Source of the DNA: Silvibacterium bohemicum
GTDB lineage: Bacteria > Acidobacteriota > Terriglobia > Terriglobales > Acidobacteriaceae
Length of the DNA: 64,000 nucleotides
Direction: 5' to 3'
Assembly: GCF_001006305.1 (NCBI RefSeq)
Contig: NZ_LBHJ01000020.1
Coordinates: forward strand, 124,001-188,000
In this document: positions 48,702-58,448 of the stretch, in pieces
Layout of the letters: each line of letters opens with the position of its first letter
Numbering within the stretch: position 1 is the first letter of the stretch
Notes under the pieces: generated by a model
The model's database searches: none
What the model saw: only the letters and a program-made list of their open reading frames with translations
What the model was told of the DNA's origin: nothing
Position numbers and translations under genes: made by a program

Positions 48702-51053
48702 ATGAAGAGCCGCCTCGTTTGCGCTTTAGCCCTTGTAGGCCTTGCTGTTCCGATCGGATACGCCAATGATCATGGCTTGTCAGTACAGGACGACATCGCG
48801 ATGGTCCGATTGAATGATCCCTCAGCCCTGACAGACGGCGCTACCGCGAGGTTCTCGCCAGATTATCGCTACTTCGCAGTCGTGAGTTCGCGAGGCCTTC
48901 TGAAATCGGATCAGATTGAGTCTACGCTCTCCGTATATTCAACTGCAGACTGTCGAGCTTTCCTCGCCGAGGGATCCTCCTCGTCGCAACCAAAGCCCCG
49001 CACCACAATCAAGATAACCGGTTCCATCCGTAGCCAACGCTCTACTGCCTACAGCGCCGTTATCAGTGATCTCCGTTGGGCTCCCAGATCTTCGGCGCTC
49101 TATTTCACCGCTGAGGAATCGACTGGCGATCGTCGACTTTATCGATTCGATTTAAACAGAGGCAGATCGGTGCCACTGTCGCCTGCCGGATATAACGTGG
49201 AGAGGTTTGACTTCACGAGGGAGGCAGTTGTCTTCAGTGCGTGGAAGTCGATTCAGACTGATGCAGACTCTGGGGTAGGACAGAGTGATCAATTGAATAG
49301 CGATGCGCGGGGTGTCACTGGCGAATCGCTACAGGAGATCCTCTTCCCGCAGAACCAACCGGCACCGGTTAGTCAGACCATGTGGTTTGTAGACGCCGAG
49401 AGAGCTCAGCCAGTGCCAAAGCGCGTGCCCTCTGCCGCAATCCGCGACATCAGTTGGCTTCCAGAAGCATTCTCCCTTTCGCCCAAAGGTCACATGCTCG
49501 TTCACCTGCGTCCTATAACTCGGATAGAAAGCTCGTGGGTGAATTATGAGCCGCAGAAAGGGGAGGGGCTATTCCGAATCACCAACCATGATCCCGGGAT
49601 GACTGCCGCCACCAATGTATGGCGATTGAAGGAATACTCACTTGTTGACCTTGTGACAGGAAACGAACGCACCCTCATTGACGCTCCACAGAGCTATTCG
49701 CTCGGTTACAGCAATGACACCCGAGCGGTCTGGTCAGCTAATGAAAACGCCCTTCTGCTTACGAATACCTTTCTTCCATTGGATACGCCTGATCAAATGG
49801 AACGGTCAGAGCGACTACGACCGTGTGCCGTTGCCGTTGTGCGCCTTCCCGCGATGAAATCTTCGTGTGTAGTCACTATCTCTGAGCTTGAGAAGGAGGA
49901 TGCCACACCGCTTCCGGGCGCTCTCGCGTTCGGCCGAAACGAGGATGAGGTCACATTCGAGGTTAAGTTCGTCCAGGGAGGTACCGAATCGAGGCATTAC
50001 GTATGGACAGGAGTCAAATGGAAAAACAGAGCGCCAGATGACGTCGCTCCGAGCACGTACCAGCCACAACAACGGCATCGATCGACCGGGGATGATCTCA
50101 GGATTATCGTGAAACAAACGCTGAACGAACCTCCAACTCTCTGGGTTACCGACCAGCGTACCGGGCGAAGCAAAATGTTGTGGGATCCGAATCCAGGATT
50201 GGTCAAGCAGCAACTGGGCCTGGCATCTGTATTCCGCTGGAAAGACGATAGTGGTTATGAATGGAAGGGCGGGTTGATCAAACCTCCCGACTATATCTCT
50301 GGCGAGCGCTATCCCCTTGTACTCCAGATCTATAATTTCAACGAACGGCAGTTCATGACGGATGGCATGATGCCGACCGCATTTGCTGCACGGGCGCTGG
50401 CCGGTGCGGGAATCGTCGTCCTGCAGATACAGAGAAAGCTCCCACACACATTCGATGTGGCAGAAGCGGATGCGCAATTGAAAGGCATGGAAAGCGCTAT
50501 CGATCGTCTAAGTGACGATGGAATCGTAGATCGCCACAGGGTCGGATTAGTAGGTTTTAGCTTCTCGTGCTGGTACGTCGAGAATGCTTTGATCAAAGCG
50601 CCTGATCGTTTTGCTGCAGCGACGATAGCAGATGGCCTGGACATGAGCTATATGCAATATCACCTTTCTGCAGTCAGTTCTCGTTCTCTGGAGCGGGAAT
50701 TCGAGACGACCATCGGGACGCGTCCTTTTGGCGAAGGCCTCAAAACCTGGTTTGCGCTCGCGCCCGGCTTCCAACTTGACCGCATTCGCACCCCACTCCG
50801 CATTGAAGCGATTGGGTCGACGTCGGTTCTTGGAGAATGGGAGATCTATTCATCCTTGGAAACCCAGAACAAGCCCGTCGACCTCATCTACTTTCCAAAC
50901 GGGCAACACATTCATCAGAATCCGCTGGAGCGTTTCGAGTCGCAGCAGGGTGATGTCGATTGGTTTCGCTATTGGCTCCAGGGTTACAGAGACCCCGATC
51001 CATCGAAGCAGCAAAAGTACATGCGCTGGCAACAGCTCAAATTGGCAAGATGA
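48702..51053 (+). CDS. Lasso-peptide isopeptidase-like S9 serine hydrolase (Atxe2 type)
   Basis: About 783 residues; ATG 48702 has GGAAGG at the right distance, ATG 48696 is also possible. The signal peptide is RLVCALALVGLAVPIGYAND. A beta-propeller-like domain covers about 30-520. The alpha/beta hydrolase domain has nucleophile motif VGFSFSCWY (Ser near 620) and a His late in FPNGQHIHQNP. These features match prolyl-oligopeptidase-like isopeptidases that open the lasso ring. It is the last gene of the rightward unit and faces the precursor gene. Periplasmic action on imported peptide is inferred. Confidence 0.85.
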   Translation: MKSRLVCALALVGLAVPIGYANDHGLSVQDDIAMVRLNDPSALTDGATARFSPDYRYFAVVSSRGLLKSDQIESTLSVYSTADCRAFLAEGSSSSQPKPRTTIKITGSIRSQRSTAYSAVISDLRWAPRSSALYFTAEESTGDRRLYRFDLNRGRSVPLSPAGYNVERFDFTREAVVFSAWKSIQTDADSGVGQSDQLNSDARGVTGESLQEILFPQNQPAPVSQTMWFVDAERAQPVPKRVPSAAIRDISWLPEAFSLSPKGHMLVHLRPITRIESSWVNYEPQKGEGLFRITNHDPGMTAATNVWRLKEYSLVDLVTGNERTLIDAPQSYSLGYSNDTRAVWSANENALLLTNTFLPLDTPDQMERSERLRPCAVAVVRLPAMKSSCVVTISELEKEDATPLPGALAFGRNEDEVTFEVKFVQGGTESRHYVWTGVKWKNRAPDDVAPSTYQPQQRHRSTGDDLRIIVKQTLNEPPTLWVTDQRTGRSKMLWDPNPGLVKQQLGLASVFRWKDDSGYEWKGGLIKPPDYISGERYPLVLQIYNFNERQFMTDGMMPTAFAARALAGAGIVVLQIQRKLPHTFDVAEADAQLKGMESAIDRLSDDGIVDRHRVGLVGFSFSCWYVENALIKAPDRFAAATIADGLDMSYMQYHLSAVSSRSLEREFETTIGTRPFGEGLKTWFALAPGFQLDRIRTPLRIEAIGSTSVLGEWEIYSSLETQNKPVDLIYFPNGQHIHQNPLERFESQQGDVDWFRYWLQGYRDPDPSKQQKYMRWQQLKLAR

Positions 51054-51088
51054 CAGCTGGTCACCGTGTGAGCGTGACCAGCTGTCAT
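51050..51088. terminator. Bidirectional terminator between isopeptidase and precursor genes
   Basis: Perfect 14-bp stem ATGACAGCTGGTCA (51050-51063) with TGACCAGCTGTCAT (51075-51088) and an 11-base loop. It overlaps the isopeptidase stop codon and lies 51 bp beyond the precursor stop on the other strand, so it can end both convergent transcripts. Confidence 0.75.
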
Positions 51089-51138
51089 GGATGTGGTTCA
51101 TCGCAACCGTCCGGCAAAAAAGTATGATCTCAAGTGCT

Positions 51139-51273
51139 TTATTCGTCGGCCCTGTAGGCTGGGCTGTCGCTTGGAAGCACACCGGTTTCGGCATGGATTG
51201 AGTCTTTGGACATGCCTTGAATGACGGAGTCCGCCTTCAGGACGTTTGTGATGCGCGGTTCGACGTATTTCAT
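51139..51273 (-). CDS. Lasso-type RiPP precursor peptide
   Basis: 44 residues; GAGGT lies upstream of the ATG. The leader starts MKYVEPRI, matching the YxxPxL-type motif read by PqqD-like B1 proteins. The C-terminal part after QGMSKDSIHAE is TGVLPSDSPAYRADE. Usual lasso rules (Thr two residues before the core, Asp/Glu at core position 7-9) are not met: neither Thr (9 or 30) gives such a core. A ring from Ser22 to Glu29 (8 residues) would be possible. It is the last gene of the biosynthetic operon, 117 bp after the cyclase gene. Confidence 0.75.
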   Translation of the reverse strand: MKYVEPRITNVLKADSVIQGMSKDSIHAETGVLPSDSPAYRADE

Positions 51274-51390
51274 GGTGATTACCTCGTGTTCGGGATTTCC
51301 GTGCGACGCAGACCGACATGCAGTCTTCATCGTCCGGATCTTGTTTGCCCCAATGTACGGAGCAGAAAGTTAGAGGATGGCATCCACCGA

Positions 51391-53253
51391 TCAGTGCACA
51401 GCCAATATCGATTCGTTGCCTCTTATCCACAATTCGAGGTTGATCGCACGCATCAAAGGGCGCCACCATTTTGCCTCATGGCCCCGCCCAGTCAGTTCCA
51501 GAGCCTGCCGTGCCTTGCTCATATCGATGAGGCCACTCGCCGCGATTCTGGAGCCAGTAAGAAGAGTGTCAATCTCGGTGTAGGACTGTTGCATCGCGGC
51601 CAATGGTCCTCGAATTTGATAGCCCTTTCGCCTGCGATCAAGAATCTCCCGCGGCACGATGCCTCTCAACGAACGCCTCATGAGGGACCGTTTGTACCCC
51701 GGACGTAGAATCTGTTCTCTAGGAACGCTGAGGAGAAAGTCGACCAGATCTCTATCGAGAAGCGGATAGCGATATTCTGGGCGGGAGAGTGAGCCCGGGT
51801 ACAGATGAGGCAGCGTCTCCATCACCGACCACCATGCACGGCTACTGCCAACACTGCTCGGTCGCACACCAAACCTTCCACGGATTAAAGTATCCTCTCG
51901 GGTCAATCTGGCACACGCCTGGCGAAGCTTTTCTGACATCCACGGTGGCATGGCTTCGTCAGGGGTCGACATCGGCGAATACAGGTCGACTACCGATCTC
52001 GCAGTTTCGAACAGGATATGGATGATTGGTGTTCGATCGATCAGACTCCATTCCAGACTCTTCTTTAGCAACGCGGAGAGTCTGCCCGCGACAAGGTAGT
52101 CTCCAAGCTCCGGAGTTGCGGTCGGAACGCCACCTAACAACTCATCGCCACCGACGCCTGAGAGCACGCATCTATATTCTGCGCCGCCCAATTCCGCCAT
52201 GATTCTCTGCTCCCTTTCCACAGTTGCACTGTCGACACCCGGCAGAAAATAGCTCCCTCTAGCAGGGTTATGAGGATGAAAGGATCTGTCTCGAAAGGAG
52301 GTCTCAATATGAAACCCCGTCTTGCCCCTACGCGCCTCTACTAGAGTGAAAAATGGCTTCTCATTCCAGTTGGGCTCCGAGTCATCAAAAAATGAGACTG
52401 TATCCAAGAGTTCTGGCGAGTTGTTGCGTGAACGCCGAATGTAGTCGGACATGCAGACAATAGAGGTTGAGTCCATTCCTCCACTTAGCTGCGCAAGAAT
52501 GGGGGCACCGGGTTGATCGCGCCGCTCAACTGCCTTCTCAAAGAGAGCAAAAAAATGCTCCTCGTATTCTCGGTCCGACTGATATTGCACCGTTCGGTTG
52601 CTCATCCACTGCCAATGTGCAGCCTGGGATTGTGAGTGTTGGGCGAACATCAGATAGTGTGCCGGAGGCACTGACCGGATGCCTTTGTACGGGGTTAGTT
52701 CTCGTACCGGAGACGCCGCCAGGTAACACGCGACATACTGCTCGTCCAGTTCTCGGGGCCGAACCCCGATGAAAAAACTATCCAGATATGTCGACCACAC
52801 CAACGTTCCATCTTGGTCATTAAAATAGAGACTTCGCGTGCCGGCATGATCCCTTGCGAGGTACAGCACTTGTTCCGCACCAGACCACAGTGCCAACGCC
52901 CAGTCCCCAATGAAATGAGAAAAACATTCTCGCCCCCAGCGAAGGTATGAAGCCAAAATGATGGCCGTATCGCTTAGTTCTCCATCGGTCCGCAGTTCAC
53001 GACAAAGCTCCTCATAGTTGTCGAGTCTGCCGTCAAAAGCTACAAGAGACCCCCGCTGATCAGCCAAGGGGCCGGTCTCGAGACGCGAACGCTGATGTGT
53101 ATGGTACGGCTGAAATCCCATGCCGACCCTGCCGTGCGAATATACGGCCAGACCATCAGCTGCATAGCGCTCAGTCGGCAGTGCCAGATCGCGAAGTTCC
53201 TGTTCCGAGACTGAAGCGCCGGGCGATTCACGAATTCCGAATATGATGCTCAT
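51391..53253 (-). CDS. Lasso cyclase (asparagine-synthetase-like)
   Basis: 620 residues. The N-terminal glutaminase-like domain starts MSIIFGI, so the catalytic Cys2 of true asparagine synthetases is replaced by Ser; it should not use glutamine. The ATP-PPi-loop LSGGMDSTS lies near 245. The synthetase domain continues with CVLSGVGGDELLGG and EYRYPLLDRDLVDFLLSVP. Lasso cyclases activate a side-chain carboxylate with ATP and close the isopeptide ring. It starts 14 bp after the B2 gene in the operon. Length and motifs are normal for the family. Confidence 0.92.
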   Translation of the reverse strand: MSIIFGIRESPGASVSEQELRDLALPTERYAADGLAVYSHGRVGMGFQPYHTHQRSRLETGPLADQRGSLVAFDGRLDNYEELCRELRTDGELSDTAIILASYLRWGRECFSHFIGDWALALWSGAEQVLYLARDHAGTRSLYFNDQDGTLVWSTYLDSFFIGVRPRELDEQYVACYLAASPVRELTPYKGIRSVPPAHYLMFAQHSQSQAAHWQWMSNRTVQYQSDREYEEHFFALFEKAVERRDQPGAPILAQLSGGMDSTSIVCMSDYIRRSRNNSPELLDTVSFFDDSEPNWNEKPFFTLVEARRGKTGFHIETSFRDRSFHPHNPARGSYFLPGVDSATVEREQRIMAELGGAEYRCVLSGVGGDELLGGVPTATPELGDYLVAGRLSALLKKSLEWSLIDRTPIIHILFETARSVVDLYSPMSTPDEAMPPWMSEKLRQACARLTREDTLIRGRFGVRPSSVGSSRAWWSVMETLPHLYPGSLSRPEYRYPLLDRDLVDFLLSVPREQILRPGYKRSLMRRSLRGIVPREILDRRRKGYQIRGPLAAMQQSYTEIDTLLTGSRIAASGLIDMSKARQALELTGRGHEAKWWRPLMRAINLELWIRGNESILAVH

Positions 53254-53267
53254 GTCAAGGGCTCCAG

Positions 53268-53666
53268 TCAGCAGCGTTCCAGCGTCTGATAGATCTCGTG
53301 CATATACGGCTTGTCATTGATCACCACACCGTCGGTTTCCGCCCAGGCATGGAATTCATATGGCAAAATCTGCACTCCGGTCACCAATTCACACCCAAAG
53401 CCGTGTTTCCGGATAAGAATCACAGTCGCGGCGGAGCACTGTAGGCATAACACCCGTTTGAAGTAAAAGACGCAGGCAATGTCTATGGCATGACACAAGG
53501 ACTCGATGGTCACTTCGCGGGAACTGCGAGAGGTATGTACTGGATAGCCGCGCACAATTCGGCGAAGAGTTTCGGATGTCCGGAATTTCATAACGAGATC
53601 GATGCGTGCCAAAAGCAACCAACTCTGCACTATCAAATTCACGCGCGTGAACTTAGTCAGCTGCAC
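53268..53666 (-). CDS. Lasso peptide leader peptidase B2 (transglutaminase-like)
   Basis: 132 residues. The Cys-His-Asp set of the B2 family can be placed: CLQCSAATVILIRKHG (Cys77), LPYEFHAWAETDG (His106) and VIND (Asp118). B2 cleaves the leader from the precursor, working with the separate B1 protein found upstream. The gene overlaps the kinase gene by 10 bp and the cyclase follows 14 bp later. The split B1/B2 arrangement is common outside the classical proteobacterial clusters. Confidence 0.88.
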   Translation of the reverse strand: MQLTKFTRVNLIVQSWLLLARIDLVMKFRTSETLRRIVRGYPVHTSRSSREVTIESLCHAIDIACVFYFKRVLCLQCSAATVILIRKHGFGCELVTGVQILPYEFHAWAETDGVVINDKPYMHEIYQTLERC

Positions 53667-55030
53667 AACGCCTCCTGAAATGTCCGGGTGCGTGCAATGC
53701 GATCGATGTGCCGGGCGAGACTTCGCGCATACCTCTGGACAGAGCTACTGTGCCGTAATGGGGAAGTAAACGCAGGATCACGGCCAAACAGGTAAGAGGC
53801 TATGCCCAATGGCCTGCTCAGGACAAATGCACGTTCCATCTGAGACTCATCAAGAAAGAGGCGCCAATGATTCAGGTACGCCCGTTTCAATTGAACGGGA
53901 TTTGCGTGGGTTTCGTTTCTTTCCACCACTTCGGTGTAAAGATGATGGAAGGTGAACCACGGCATCCCAATACATGCCTCTGCCCAGTCGATGAAGACAG
54001 CATTTCTACCATCAAACAGAATGTTCCCCGGGTTTAGATCGTTGTGTATCAGCGTGTTCGGAATACCAAATGATTCGATAGCTTCCGACGCCCGACATAA
54101 CAAGCTGGCCAGTTCGTCGAGGCGAATAGGCGTAATCGGTTCGACCTTAGCGGACGTTTGGTCTGCCATCGCAGCCTTTAGGTAGCTAACCAGGTCCGGC
54201 ATGTGCCGGAGGACCACTGATGATCTGAGGTCAAAACATCCATTTGTTCTGAGAGCCTCGATATGCGTAGCACTTGCAAGCTGCATCTGTGCGAGACTCT
54301 CAGCGACTTGCTGACATAAAGCGAAACACGAGAAGGTTCCTACTGGCTGACCAGAATCGACCGAGATCCATGCGTTCCAATCAGACCGCACCGCGAGAAT
54401 AGGTGGCACAAACCGAGGGCAGCAGCGCGTTATAGCCTGGGTCACTTGCAGTTCGTGTGTATTCGGCACACCCACCGCTTTCATCCAATAAATGGAGCCG
54501 CGCGATGACTCAAAACGAACCAGAGCAAAGTGACCTGTAGCAGTGTATTGCCGGATGGTATCGAACCGGAGGTCATCATCCTGAACTGTGTGACGAACCC
54601 ACGCTTGAGCATCATCAAGCCATCCAATCCTCGAAAAAGGGCCGCGGCTCTCGATGTTGCCGGCAATGATTTTCTTGATGGTGAGGCACTCAGAAGGACT
54701 CAGGTCTGTGTCTCCGAAGGCTTCGATAGGAATGGACGTAAGACCATAGTCTGTAAATTGCCAACACCGTGATCGAACCTCGATGACAGCACAGGGGGAG
54801 ACGTTGGATTCTCCCAATAGAATATCGATGACAACTATGGCGGTATTCCACCGTTGCCGAGCGGTCTCCTCGAATTGGTATGCAAGTCGAGCGCGGCTGG
54901 TTATGATTATTCGCGGCAACGGTAGACTATTTCCATGCCTCTCGGCCAATATCAGCCCAGACCATGGCAGAACCAAAACGACTCGGAATTCTTCCTGCTC
55001 AACGTGTTGGTCGTTGACATTCATGGCCAT
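53657..55030 (-). CDS. APH-type kinase with N-terminal extra domain, lasso operon
   Basis: 457 residues. The C-terminal 250 residues are an aminoglycoside-phosphotransferase/choline-kinase-like domain with the catalytic Brenner motif HNDLNPGNIL near 333 and the metal-binding VFIDWAEACIG near 350. The N-terminal 150 residues (EFRVVLVLPWSGLILAERHG, TAIVVIDILL) have no recognised family. It sits between the B1 and B2 genes and overlaps B2, so it should modify the peptide, most simply by phosphorylating Ser, Thr or Tyr, or act as a self-protection enzyme. Lasso-tailoring kinases known to me are of a different fold. Confidence 0.75.
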   Translation of the reverse strand: MAMNVNDQHVEQEEFRVVLVLPWSGLILAERHGNSLPLPRIIITSRARLAYQFEETARQRWNTAIVVIDILLGESNVSPCAVIEVRSRCWQFTDYGLTSIPIEAFGDTDLSPSECLTIKKIIAGNIESRGPFSRIGWLDDAQAWVRHTVQDDDLRFDTIRQYTATGHFALVRFESSRGSIYWMKAVGVPNTHELQVTQAITRCCPRFVPPILAVRSDWNAWISVDSGQPVGTFSCFALCQQVAESLAQMQLASATHIEALRTNGCFDLRSSVVLRHMPDLVSYLKAAMADQTSAKVEPITPIRLDELASLLCRASEAIESFGIPNTLIHNDLNPGNILFDGRNAVFIDWAEACIGMPWFTFHHLYTEVVERNETHANPVQLKRAYLNHWRLFLDESQMERAFVLSRPLGIASYLFGRDPAFTSPLRHSSSVQRYARSLARHIDRIARTRTFQEALCS

Positions 55031-55054
55031 GCCTCGATGTCGGGTGCTATTGCT

Positions 55055-55309
55055 TCAGATGGACAGCAGACGCTCCGATTTCAACTGCTCCAGGAACGCC
55101 TGTACTCCCCGTTCCACAATTGCAAGGTCGGTGTTGGACTCGTTCGCAAGACCCCGAATTATCTCTTCTACTGTTTGCCCTTGCTGTAGCCGTTCCCAGA
55201 CAAAGCCGCCGGTGGAATTTAATGTGCTGATTTGATTGCGCGAAACATCCAGAACGGCGGCGCCATCCTGATTGACCACGGTGCAAAGGTGAGAAGGCAA
55301 CGAAAGCAT
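55055..55309 (-). CDS. PqqD-like leader-binding protein (lasso B1)
   Basis: 84 residues from ATG 55309, with GAGGTGCTTCA just upstream. It has the PqqD/RRE pattern: a short beta-sheet GAAVLDVSRNQISTLNSTG, then GFVWERLQQGQTVEEIIRGL and a helix ending FLEQLKSERLL. It binds the precursor leader and presents it to B2 and the cyclase. It is the first gene of the operon, 24 bp before the kinase gene. The 310 bases upstream, up to the LuxR-like gene stop at 55620, should hold the operon promoter; no other gene could be supported there. Confidence 0.85.
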   Translation of the reverse strand: MLSLPSHLCTVVNQDGAAVLDVSRNQISTLNSTGGFVWERLQQGQTVEEIIRGLANESNTDLAIVERGVQAFLEQLKSERLLSI

Positions 55310-55619
55310 TGAAGCACCTCGATCAATTCTGTGATTCGCCGGATACAGGCTGTACATCCACAGATCTGGGAGAAGAGAGCCGACAACCTGCGAATGTTCT
55401 CAAGAATGCGCTGGTTTATGGTGGCGAACAAGGTCCGTATGGACCATTTTTTTCGTCCCAAACGGGCCAGCGTTGCAAGCTTCATCAGGCATCACATGAC
55501 CTACGAGCACGCGCTATGCGAGGTGCTAGATGATATCTAGCGACACGCAACAGCTCGATAAGCAACGTTGGGTGATGAGCAACACGGATGAGTCGGTGGA
55601 AAAACTAAGTGAGAAAAAC

Positions 55620-56168
55620 TCAGTTGTCGTTCTGAGGCAAGCGCAATTTGGCCGCGCGACTGGCTAGTTCTGTCCGATTAGCAGCTGCGAATCGTTCGAA
55701 GAGACTGCTCAGGATTCGTTTCACCGTGCGGGTGCTGACACGCAGTGTCACCGCAATCTCATTGTTCGTTCTGCCCCTCGCGAGCATGGTCAGAACTTTC
55801 ATCTCTCGCGGCGCTACGTGAGGAATTGAACTTAGTTCGGGAGTTGCAGATGTGTGTTCGCCATTGGGTGCCGCGACATCTGAGGGCTGAAAACCAAGGC
55901 CAAGGAGAAAGACACTTGTGCTGCAAGTAACAAGCTGCGGGTTGAATCTCTCAATTTCGTCCCGAATCTCCTTAAAGTCGTAACTCGGAAGATATGCGAT
56001 CTCCATGCGGTCTCCGAACTTCAGCGTGTGCTGCGCATCGTCCGCGCTACAGCCGAACAGGAGGACGCGCATGCGATCTTCAAGAGGAATTTCGGATTTC
56101 CCTGGTCGATCCTCGCTGCTCAGCGGGGGGTTGCGATGAAAGTGCGAAGGCAGATCGGTCGGTTTCAT
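55620..56168 (-). CDS. LuxR-type response regulator
   Basis: 182 residues. The C-terminal LuxR HTH is typical: HVAPREMKVLTMLARGRTNN followed by EIAVTLRVSTRTVKRILSSL. The N-terminal part (MRVLLFGCSADDAQHTLKFG, LVTCSTSVFLLGLGF) resembles a receiver domain but lacks the usual phosphorylated Asp context (QLVTCSTSVFL instead of DLVLLD). It lies just upstream of the RiPP biosynthetic operon in the same direction and is a plausible regulator of it. Confidence 0.8.
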   Translation of the reverse strand: MKPTDLPSHFHRNPPLSSEDRPGKSEIPLEDRMRVLLFGCSADDAQHTLKFGDRMEIAYLPSYDFKEIRDEIERFNPQLVTCSTSVFLLGLGFQPSDVAAPNGEHTSATPELSSIPHVAPREMKVLTMLARGRTNNEIAVTLRVSTRTVKRILSSLFERFAAANRTELASRAAKLRLPQNDN

Positions 56169-56507
56169 CGGGAGTCACCGCAAGAGATGAACGACAGGCA
56201 GGGTGGCAGCACGCCGTCGTTGTACAGATGCCAGCAGGATAGCTCCAAATTTCAAATGTGCAATAACTTTCCCAAGTTGGCGCGGATTCGCCACAGCTAT
56301 CCCAAAAGTGATCGAACATGCATTCTCGATGCTGACTTATTGTTCGTGCAAGCCAGACGGATGGATGAAGCGCCCACGACTGGTCGAATTCGTTATCTGT
56401 GGGTATTGCTCTTACCCACTTCACCAGCAAAATTTTCCCTGATCAGCTCTGTCCATGTGGCGTTTCAGCACCAGAGGTGGGTTGAATTCTGATGAGCCGC
56501 CCAGCAT
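56169..56507. other. Intergenic region without supported gene
   Basis: About 340 bases between the LuxR gene start and the stop of the sigma-54 activator. Open frames on both strands lack ribosome-binding sites and family features. It should contain the LuxR gene promoter. No strong hairpin was found. Confidence 0.5.
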
Positions 56508-58403
56508 CTACCGACCTTTGAATTTCGTGGGATCAATATTGAGAGTCTTCATTTTTGCCGAGAGGGTCGACGGAGGAACATGAAGCATCACCGCCGCCCC
56601 GGACGGCCCGTAAACACGCCCCTGCGTCTCAGCAAGCGCACGTTCGATCAGCATGCGCTCATAACTCGCCATCTGCCGCTGCAGCGAACCCATGGGCGCA
56701 TCCTCCGTAGGCCGCGTCGCAAACAGAAGTTCTTCGTCGATTGAAAGACCCTCTCCATTCGAAACGATCACTGATGTGTCAATCACATTTTTTAGTTCCC
56801 GAATGTTTCCCGGCCAATCGTACAAACGCAGCAATTCCATTCCGCGCTTCTCAATATTCCGAATGGTCTTTCCGTGCTTTGCCGCGGAGACACCAATGAA
56901 GTGATTGACCAGCAGAGGGATGTCCTCCCTCCGTTCTCGGAGAGGAGGTACTTCGATAGGGAAGGAGTTCAGCCGGTAGTAGAGATCCTGGCGAAACTCA
57001 CCAGATCGCATGGCAGCATGGAGATCGCGATTGGTGGCCGCAATGATGCGTACATCCGTTGAAATGATTTTTGTCCCCCCTACGCGCTGAAACGTGCGCT
57101 CCTCAAGTACGCGGAGCAACGTGGCTTGCATCTCAACCGGGATCTCCGCAATTTCATCCAGAAACAGAGTTCCACCTGCGGCTAATTCAAACTGTCCGAC
57201 GCGCTGGCGGTCAGCTCCGGTGAACGCTCCTTTTTCATGGCCGAACAGCTCCTCTGCGATCAACGTTGCGGGGACGGCCGCGCAATTGACACTGCGGAAT
57301 GGCATGCGCGAACGTTTCGAGTTTTCATGAATTGCCTGAGCAATCAGTTCCTTGCCTGTGCCAGTCTCGCCGGTAATAAGAACCGTCGCGTCGGTAGAAG
57401 CTACCTGCTCCACCTTGCTGAGTGTCCGCTGGAGTGCTGGAGACCCGCCGACAATCTTCTCGAACTTTACCCTTTGGATTGCGGCAAGTTCTCCTTGCAG
57501 TGCAAGATTGAGCTCCTGCAGGGAGATGTTTTCTTTGCGGAGTTTTTCTTGTAAATTCTTATTCTCCTCAAGCAACACCTGATTGTCTTCGAGAGACTTG
57601 CGCAGTGCTTCGCGATCCTCATGCTGCTCCGTCACATCGGTCACCGTGCCGATGAACTCTGTCTCCGCATTGCAGGTAGGAAACGGTCTTCCAAGAAATC
57701 GGACGTGCCGAATTGAACCGTCAGATCGCAAAATGCGATGTTTGTGATCAATTTCGATCCTTTCTTGAAGTGCTTCTTGCCATATAGCATGCAGGTCGGG
57801 TTCGTCGTCTGGGTGAACACTCTCGCAGTAGCCAAACGGAAAAGTTAAGTCGGATTCCTCACTAAAACCAAGGATGCGAAGTAATTCCGACGACCAAAAC
57901 CCTTTGCTTGTCGTCGCGTTCCATGCCCAGCTCCCTGTGCGGCTAATCTTCTCTGCCTCCGTCAGATAGGCGTCTCGGCGGCGGAGCTCGGCTGTCCGTA
58001 TTTGTACCTCTGCCTCGAGGCGGTCTCGTGACTGTTCCAAAGACGATTCGATGCGCCGGCGCAATCTACTGAATCGATAGATCCGATATACGAAGAGGAA
58101 GTAAAGACAGTAGACTGCAACATCATATCTGCCGATGTGAAACAGTCCGTTCTGAGAATGAAGGAACATGGTGAGTTCCAACGTGCAAAGAACGAGTCCA
58201 AGAATGCCAGGCCCTTCGCCTCCATACCAGACGCCAATCCAGAATGCAGCTAAGAAAACTAACGCGTAGGGGTCGCGCATGTGAAGAGACTGTAGAAAAA
58301 GCGCGATCGCGAACGCTCCTGCGGCTGAAGCGATCGCGACTCCATAGCGTAAAACGATGGAGAGGGCCGGATATTTCTTTAACAAAACCACTAGTTGCAA
58401 CAT
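56508..58403 (-). CDS. Sigma-54-dependent activator with membrane and PAS domains
   Basis: 631 residues. Three to four N-terminal membrane segments ([45 protein letters not shown]) precede a coiled coil. A PAS domain follows ([20 protein letters not shown], then the [18 protein letters not shown] segment). The AAA+ domain has Walker A GETGTGKE, the sigma-54-contacting GAFTGA and Walker [11 protein letters not shown] Fis-type HTH ends the protein ([19 protein letters not shown]). It activates sigma-54 promoters after sensing a signal, probably at the membrane. Its targets are unknown; the EAL gene upstream is co-directional. Confidence 0.93.
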   Translation of the reverse strand: MLQLVVLLKKYPALSIVLRYGVAIASAAGAFAIALFLQSLHMRDPYALVFLAAFWIGVWYGGEGPGILGLVLCTLELTMFLHSQNGLFHIGRYDVAVYCLYFLFVYRIYRFSRLRRRIESSLEQSRDRLEAEVQIRTAELRRRDAYLTEAEKISRTGSWAWNATTSKGFWSSELLRILGFSEESDLTFPFGYCESVHPDDEPDLHAIWQEALQERIEIDHKHRILRSDGSIRHVRFLGRPFPTCNAETEFIGTVTDVTEQHEDREALRKSLEDNQVLLEENKNLQEKLRKENISLQELNLALQGELAAIQRVKFEKIVGGSPALQRTLSKVEQVASTDATVLITGETGTGKELIAQAIHENSKRSRMPFRSVNCAAVPATLIAEELFGHEKGAFTGADRQRVGQFELAAGGTLFLDEIAEIPVEMQATLLRVLEERTFQRVGGTKIISTDVRIIAATNRDLHAAMRSGEFRQDLYYRLNSFPIEVPPLRERREDIPLLVNHFIGVSAAKHGKTIRNIEKRGMELLRLYDWPGNIRELKNVIDTSVIVSNGEGLSIDEELLFATRPTEDAPMGSLQRQMASYERMLIERALAETQGRVYGPSGAAVMLHVPPSTLSAKMKTLNIDPTKFKGR

Positions 58404-58448
58404 ACACAGCAGCCTTTTGCACTCACGAGTTCAATTCCTTTGGCACAT

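Noticed and set aside
48696-51053. S9 hydrolase considered as an ordinary dipeptidyl/acylaminoacyl peptidase
   Set aside because: Position between the TonB receptor and the lasso operon and the GFSFS nucleophile context favour the isopeptidase group.
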